Of a stretch of DNA of 64,000 bases, positions 59,560 to 64,000 are shown piece after piece. Position numbers and translations under genes: made by a program. Within the stretch, counting starts at the first letter, position 1; every line of letters starts with the position of its first letter. The notes under the pieces were generated by a model that saw only the letters and a list, made by a program, of their open reading frames with translations, ran no database searches and was not told where the DNA came from. This stretch comes from Paludibacteraceae bacterium (GTDB lineage: Bacteria; Bacteroidota; Bacteroidia; Bacteroidales; Paludibacteraceae): contig CAJOFU010000003.1 in NCBI GenBank assembly GCA_905233935.1, forward strand, positions 55,699 through 119,698. The letters run 5' to 3'.

Positions 59560-62500
59560 GCTTCCAGCCTGCCATGGCACTGTTTGTATTTCTTGCCACT
59601 GCCGCACGGACACGGATCGTTCGGACGGGGTTTCTTGTCCACATGGATCGGCATCGGTCGTTGCTGTTCGCGGGTGTCGCGTCCGGCAGCTGCGGCTTGT
59701 CCGCTGCGTTGTGCGGCTTGGTCGGCGGCATCCTTCTGCGTGCGGTAACGGCTGTAGTCCTGACGCTGCGGAGCTTGTCCTTGACGCACGTTCTCCGGCG
59801 CTTCGGTGCGGATCTGTCCGCGCAGCAGGATGGCTATAGCGCGGCGGTTGAAGTTATCGAGCATGCCGCGGAATATGTTGAACGACTCGAGTTTGTAGAT
59901 CAGCAGCGGGTCTTTCTGCTCGTACGAGGCGTTCTGTACGCTCTGCTTGAGGTCGTCCAGAGCGCGTAAGTGCTCTTTCCACTCGTCGTCGATCACGTAC
60001 AGCAGGATGCGCTTCTCAAACTCGCGGATCACTTCCTTGCTCTCCGTCTCCGCGGCACGCTTGAGGTTGCAGCTGACGTTATATACGTGACGCCCGTCGG
60101 TGATCGGCACGAGGATGTTCTCGTACATCTGTCCCTTGGTCTCAAACACCTGTTTGATTACGGGGTTGGCTATCTGCGCCATGCGCTCCATCTTACGCTT
60201 GAACATCTCCAGTGCTGCCTCAGCGAGTTCCTCGGCGAGCGCGGCAGACTTCTTGCTGTTGAATGTCTCTTCGTCGAACGGCACTTCCATCGCGAATACC
60301 TGCAGCACATCGTCCTTTAGTCCCTCGTAGTCGAGCATAGGACGGTAGTTGGCGATAACTGCCTCGGCGGTATCGTAGATCATATTCGTTATATCCACGC
60401 CTATGCGCTCACCCATCAGCGCGTGACGACGCTTGGCGTAGATCACGTTACGCTGCTGGTTCATCACATCGTCGTACTCGATTAGGCGCTTACGGATACC
60501 GAAGTTGTTCTCCTCGACTTTCTTCTGCGCGTTCTCGATCGACTTGCTTACCATCGAGTGCTCGATCATCTCGCCCTCTTGCATGCCGAGGCGATCCATC
60601 ACGGCGGCTATACGCTCCGAGCCGAACATTCGCATCAGGTCGTCCTCCAGGCTGACGAAGAATACGGACGAACCCGGATCACCCTGACGTCCGGCACGAC
60701 CGCGTAACTGACGATCCACACGGCGGCTCTCATGACGCTCCGTACCAACGATAGCCAGACCACCGGCTTCCTTTACCTCCGGCGTGAGCTTGATATCCGT
60801 ACCACGACCTGCCATGTTCGTGGCGATGGTTACTACGCCTGCACGACCGGCTTCGGCTACTACCATGGCTTCCTGCTGGTGCAACTTCGCGTTCAGTACG
60901 TTGTGCGGGATCTTACGGAGTGACAGCATACGCGACAGCAGCTCACTGATCTCCACGCTGGTTGTACCTACCAGCACCGGACGACCTTGGGCTACCAGAG
61001 AGGTTATCTCGTCAATCACGGCGTTGTACTTCTCGCGTTTGGTCTTGTAGATGCGGTCGTTCATGTCTTGACGCGCGATGGGTTTGTTCGTGGGGATGAC
61101 GACTACATCCAGCTTGTAGATGTTCCAGAACTCGCCTGCCTCCGTCTCGGCTGTACCGGTCATACCGGCGAGCTTGCTGTACATACGGAAGTAGTTCTGC
61201 AGCGTGATGGTCGCAAACGTCTGCGTAGCAGCCTCCACCTTCACGTTCTCCTTGGCTTCCACGGCTTGGTGCAGACCGTCACTCCAGCGGCGACCTTCCA
61301 TGATACGTCCGGTCTGCTCGTCAACGATCTTCACCTCGTTGTTGTCGATGATGTAGTCCACATCTTTCTCAAACAGCGTGTAGGCTTTCAGCAGCTGGTT
61401 GACGGTATGTACGCGCTCCGACTTGATGCTGTAGTTCGTCAGGATCGCATCTTTCTTTGCCTGTTTCTCTTCGGCGGTCAGATTCTCGTGCTCCAACTCA
61501 GCCATCTCGCTTCCTACGTCGGGCAGCACGAAGAACAACGGGTCATCCATGTTGCCTGTCAGGGTGTCTATACCTTTGTCGGTCAGCTCGATGGTCTTGT
61601 TCTTCTCGTCAATCACGAAGTACAGCACGTCGGTTGCGATGTGCATGTTCTTCTCGTTCTCTTGCAGGTACAGTTCTTCGGTTTTTTGCAGACGTACCTT
61701 CACGCCCTGCTCGCTCAGGTACTTGATCAGCGCCTTGCTCTTAGGCATGCCTTTGAACGAGCGGAACAACGCCAACTCGCCTTCCTCGCGCACCTTCTCG
61801 TCCGTCGAGCTCATCTTCTGCTTGGCTTCCGTCAGCAGCTGCGTGGTCAGTTGGTTCTGTGTGCGTACGAGCAGCTCTACGCGGTGCTTGTACTCGTCGA
61901 ACATCTGGTCGTCGCCCTTGGGTACGGGTCCGGAGATAATCAACGGCGTACGGGCGTCGTCAATCAATACGGAGTCCACCTCATCGACGATGGCGTAGTT
62001 GTGTCCGCGCTGCACGAGATCCATCGGGCTGGTCGCCATGTTGTCACGCAGGTAATCGAAGCCGAACTCATTGTTCGTACCGAAAGTGATATCGCAGGCG
62101 TACGCTTTGCGGCGGTCGTCGCTGTTGGGTTTGTGCTTGTCGATACAATCCACGCTCAAGCCGTGGAACATATACAGTGGTCCCATCCACTCCGAGTCAC
62201 GTTTGGCGAGGTAATCGTTCACGGTTACGACATGTACGCCCTCGTGCGTCAGCGCGTTCAGGAACACCGGCAGGGTCGCTACCAGCGTCTTACCTTCACC
62301 CGTCGCCATCTCGGCTATCTTGCCTTGGTGCAGTACCACGCCGCCGAATAGTTGTACATCGTAGTGAACCATGTCCCATGTTATTTCGTTGCCGCCTGCC
62401 ATCCAGTGGTTGTGATAGATCGCTTTGTCGCCGTCGATCTCGATGAAGTCAAACCGCGGGTCGGCTGCCAAGTCACGATCCATCTGCGAGGCTGTCACAA

Positions 62501-62882
62501 CGATCGACTCGCTCTCGGCAAAGCGACGGGCAGTGGATTTGACGATGGCGAACGCTTCCGGCAGCACTTCCATCAAGATGACTTTGTACTGCTCCTTGAT
62601 CTCTTTCTCCAGATCGTCGATCTGCTGATAGACTTTCTCGCGTTTGTCTATCTCCAATGCCTCTATCGAGGCACGGAGTTCGGCGATCTTCTGTTTCTTG
62701 GGTGCTACACTCGTGGCAATCTTGTCCATGAGTGCTTGCGAACGGGCGCGCAAGTCGTCGTTCGACAGCGCGTCAATCTCCGGATAGACGGCTTTGACCT
62801 GATCTACGTACGGCTGTATCTCGCGCATGTCTTTCTGCGCCTTGTTGCCGAACAGTTTGGTGATAAATTCAATAATATTCAT
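59556..62882 (-). CDS. secA: Preprotein translocase subunit SecA
   Basis: [89 protein letters not shown]. Confidence 0.98.
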   Translation of the reverse strand: MNIIEFITKLFGNKAQKDMREIQPYVDQVKAVYPEIDALSNDDLRARSQALMDKIATSVAPKKQKIAELRASIEALEIDKREKVYQQIDDLEKEIKEQYKVILMEVLPEAFAIVKSTARRFAESESIVVTASQMDRDLAADPRFDFIEIDGDKAIYHNHWMAGGNEITWDMVHYDVQLFGGVVLHQGKIAEMATGEGKTLVATLPVFLNALTHEGVHVVTVNDYLAKRDSEWMGPLYMFHGLSVDCIDKHKPNSDDRRKAYACDITFGTNNEFGFDYLRDNMATSPMDLVQRGHNYAIVDEVDSVLIDDARTPLIISGPVPKGDDQMFDEYKHRVELLVRTQNQLTTQLLTEAKQKMSSTDEKVREEGELALFRSFKGMPKSKALIKYLSEQGVKVRLQKTEELYLQENEKNMHIATDVLYFVIDEKNKTIELTDKGIDTLTGNMDDPLFFVLPDVGSEMAELEHENLTAEEKQAKKDAILTNYSIKSERVHTVNQLLKAYTLFEKDVDYIIDNNEVKIVDEQTGRIMEGRRWSDGLHQAVEAKENVKVEAATQTFATITLQNYFRMYSKLAGMTGTAETEAGEFWNIYKLDVVVIPTNKPIARQDMNDRIYKTKREKYNAVIDEITSLVAQGRPVLVGTTSVEISELLSRMLSLRKIPHNVLNAKLHQQEAMVVAEAGRAGVVTIATNMAGRGTDIKLTPEVKEAGGLAIVGTERHESRRVDRQLRGRAGRQGDPGSSVFFVSLEDDLMRMFGSERIAAVMDRLGMQEGEMIEHSMVSKSIENAQKKVEENNFGIRKRLIEYDDVMNQQRNVIYAKRRHALMGERIGVDITNMIYDTAEAVIANYRPMLDYEGLKDDVLQVFAMEVPFDEETFNSKKSAALAEELAEAALEMFKRKMERMAQIANPVIKQVFETKGQMYENILVPITDGRHVYNVSCNLKRAAETESKEVIREFEKRILLYVIDDEWKEHLRALDDLKQSVQNASYEQKDPLLIYKLESFNIFRGMLDNFNRRAIAILLRGQIRTEAPENVRQGQAPQRQDYSRYRTQKDAADQAAQRSGQAAAAGRDTREQQRPMPIHVDKKPRPNDPCPCGSGKKYKQCHGRLEA

Positions 62883-62911
62883 AGTGCTTCTTATTTACTG
62901 ATTTGCATACT

Positions 62912-62996
62912 TATGGGGTCCCCAAAAGCAATTATTTAATTGGTTTTGGGGAGAGCGGAGGCCTCGATGCGCTTTTATGTCGCCAAGCGACATCTG
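62912..62996 (-). promoter_or_regulatory. Structured 5' leader of secA: two hairpins
   Basis: CCCCAAAA-G-CAATTA-TT-TAATTG-G-TTTTGGGG and ATGTCGC-CAA-GCGACAT between promoter and ATG. Confidence 0.6.
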
Positions 62997-63021
62997 TAGC
63001 GCCGAGTGCCGAACGCGAGCG

Positions 63022-63029
63022 CAAAGATA
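63022..63029 (-). promoter_or_regulatory. -7 element TATCTTTG of secA
   Basis: CAAAGATA on + strand. Confidence 0.6.
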
Positions 63030-63072
63030 CGAAAAATAATTGATATTTGCAAATATTTGGGCAAAAAAACGC

Positions 63073-63113
63073 AAATCATAAATTTGAAATCATAAATCAT
63101 AAATCATAAATAG
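63073..63113. repeat. Heptad array AAATCAT
   Basis: AAATCAT AAATTTG AAATCAT AAATCAT AAATCAT AAAT. Confidence 0.95.
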
Positions 63114-63221
63114 AAAAATTGAGGCATCCGTGCGAGGGCACTGAAAAACCCTCGTGAGAGTTTTACTTAAAGAAAAATTGCACATATGTGGTAAAAAACT
63201 TGCATATGTGCGATTTTTTTG

Positions 63222-63229
63222 TATCTTTG
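63222..63229 (+). promoter_or_regulatory. -7 element TATCTTTG of the transposase remnant
   Basis: TTTTTTTGTATCTTTG. Confidence 0.6.
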
Positions 63230-63250
63230 TAGTGTAATTCAGAAACAGTT

Positions 63251-63526
63251 ATGCTGATCCAACAACAAACCATCCAATTGACTGCATATGCAGATTTATA
63301 CGACAAAGTAGTGCCACAAAAGCATTTGCTTCGTCAAATAAATGATTTAATAGATTTTAGTTTCGTTTATCAAGAACTCGTATCCAAATATTGCCCCGAC
63401 AATGGTCGTCGTGCAGAAAGTCCGATACGCTTGTTTAAGTATCTTTTGCTGAAGGTGATTTACGACTCGTCAGATGTAGATGTTCGCCAAATTTTGCCTT
63501 GTAATGGGCTGTTTGGGGATGTATAG
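63251..63526 (+). pseudogene. N-terminal fragment of IS1182-like transposase (DUF772-like)
   Basis: LIDFSFVYQELVSKYCPDNGRRAESPIRLFKYLLLKVIYDSSDVDVRQ then premature stop. Confidence 0.8.
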
Positions 63527-63570
63527 AAGGCATTATACCGACGTATAGAGAAAATCTCTACTACTAATCA

Positions 63571-63602
63571 AAAAAAAGATTGCAACGTTAATCGCTGCAA
63601 TC
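63571..63602 (-). terminator. Intrinsic terminator inside the IS relic, oriented leftward
   Basis: GATTGCA..TGCAATC stem; T8 tract on minus strand. Confidence 0.6.
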
Positions 63603-63821
63603 CTTTCTCTTGTTATGAGTGCACTGTAAATATGCAACCTTTTTCAGTGCCCTCCCGAAAAGCACTTTTTTTTTACGTTTGAGGGTTTGATGTCGTTTGA
63701 GCACTGCGTGCTTTGTTGGATGTCGTATTAGTCCTGATGCGCTAACTTTAAGAAAATAAATAGTTCTTATCAAAAATGCATTTTTGAACGATAATTTCTT
63801 GCGTAATTCAAAAATAATTAG

Positions 63822-63829
63822 TACCTTTG
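63822..63829 (+). promoter_or_regulatory. Orphan -7 element TACCTTTG pointing right
   Basis: TAATTAGTACCTTTGC with no convincing downstream ORF. Confidence 0.45.
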
Positions 63830-63851
63830 CACTCAAAATTAGTCAAAAGAC

Positions 63852-63870
63852 AAAAAAGCGGCATCCGCTT
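63852..63870 (-). terminator. Terminator for the partial minus-strand gene at the right edge
   Basis: Minus strand AAGCGG-ATG-CCGCTT followed by T-run. Confidence 0.75.
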
Positions 63871-63928
63871 GAATGGATTACCGCTTGGGGGGGCATTGGC
63901 GATTTTTATCGTACAACTGATTTCTTAC

Positions 63929-64000
63929 TTAATCGAACAAATCATCCATCGTCAACTCTTCTGCAACTTCGGAGGAATGGGTATTGTGTTTGAGTCCGTA
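63929..64000 (-). CDS. C-terminal end of an unidentified protein entering from the right
   Basis: Minus frame ...YGLKHNTHSSEVAEELTMDDLFD*, then terminator. Confidence 0.5.
   Translation of the reverse strand, partial: YGLKHNTHSSEVAEELTMDDLFD

Larger units (their letters stand above)
63134..63654 (+). mobile_element. Decayed ~521-bp IS1182-like element / MITE-like derivative with 15-bp perfect TIRs
   Basis: GAGGGCACTGAAAAA (63134-63148) and TTTTTCAGTGCCCTC (63640-63654) flank promoter, truncated transposase and terminator. Confidence 0.85.

Noticed and set aside
60987-62351. 454-aa ORF antisense to secA (and other long antisense ORFs, e.g. 41917-42924 -, 20576-21457 -, 18991-19920 -)
   Set aside because: Mirror the codon structure of well-supported genes on the opposite strand; low-complexity Val/Leu/His/Arg-rich translations with no recognisable motif.
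63784-63993. 69-aa plus-strand ORF at the right edge
   Set aside because: Begins upstream of the promoter and runs over a terminator and the 3' end of a minus-strand gene; not convincing.

Overview
64 kb of a Bacteroidales-type chromosome. The call rests on repeated TAnnTTTG -7 promoter elements, the DUF6340-like and WbqC genes, and Bacteroidetes-style LepB and SecA. The window is dense with housekeeping genes: rmlA(partial), rsgA, dapB, lepB, ilvE, rsmI, ribE, truA, rpsP, add, gyrB, kdsA, kdsD, miaB, xseA, uvrD/pcrA, pyrH, frr, murI, dnaN, rnz, radA, mlaE/F-like, xth, lptB and secA. Interspersed are envelope/LPS/capsule genes: two flippases, several glycosyltransferases, Wzi, an LTA-synthase-like sulfatase, and a GT2 fused to an LPS-kinase-like domain. 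There is also an Mpi-like serine recombinase and a decayed IS1182-like element with 15-bp terminal inverted repeats. I saw no rRNA, tRNA or CRISPR array. The most unusual signal is a family of short tandem arrays with strict 7-bp period (about 15 loci, several sequence classes recurring kilobases apart) plus a second family with 11-bp period (3 loci). The 7-bp arrays lie in gene gaps, over stop/start codons, and in frame inside conserved enzymes (RsgA, DapB, LepB, flippase, a GT2, KdsA, KdsD, MurI). The clearest coding arrays have 3, 6 or 9 heptads, as frame preservation would require. Other points: a small hairpin family ATCNGCCA-N4-TGGCNGAT in operon gaps, a triplicated gene end including the stop codon, structured leaders upstream of secA, dnaN and rpsP, and a stand-alone protease-prodomain-like gene. 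Product calls are from reading the supplied translations by eye; no searches were run.
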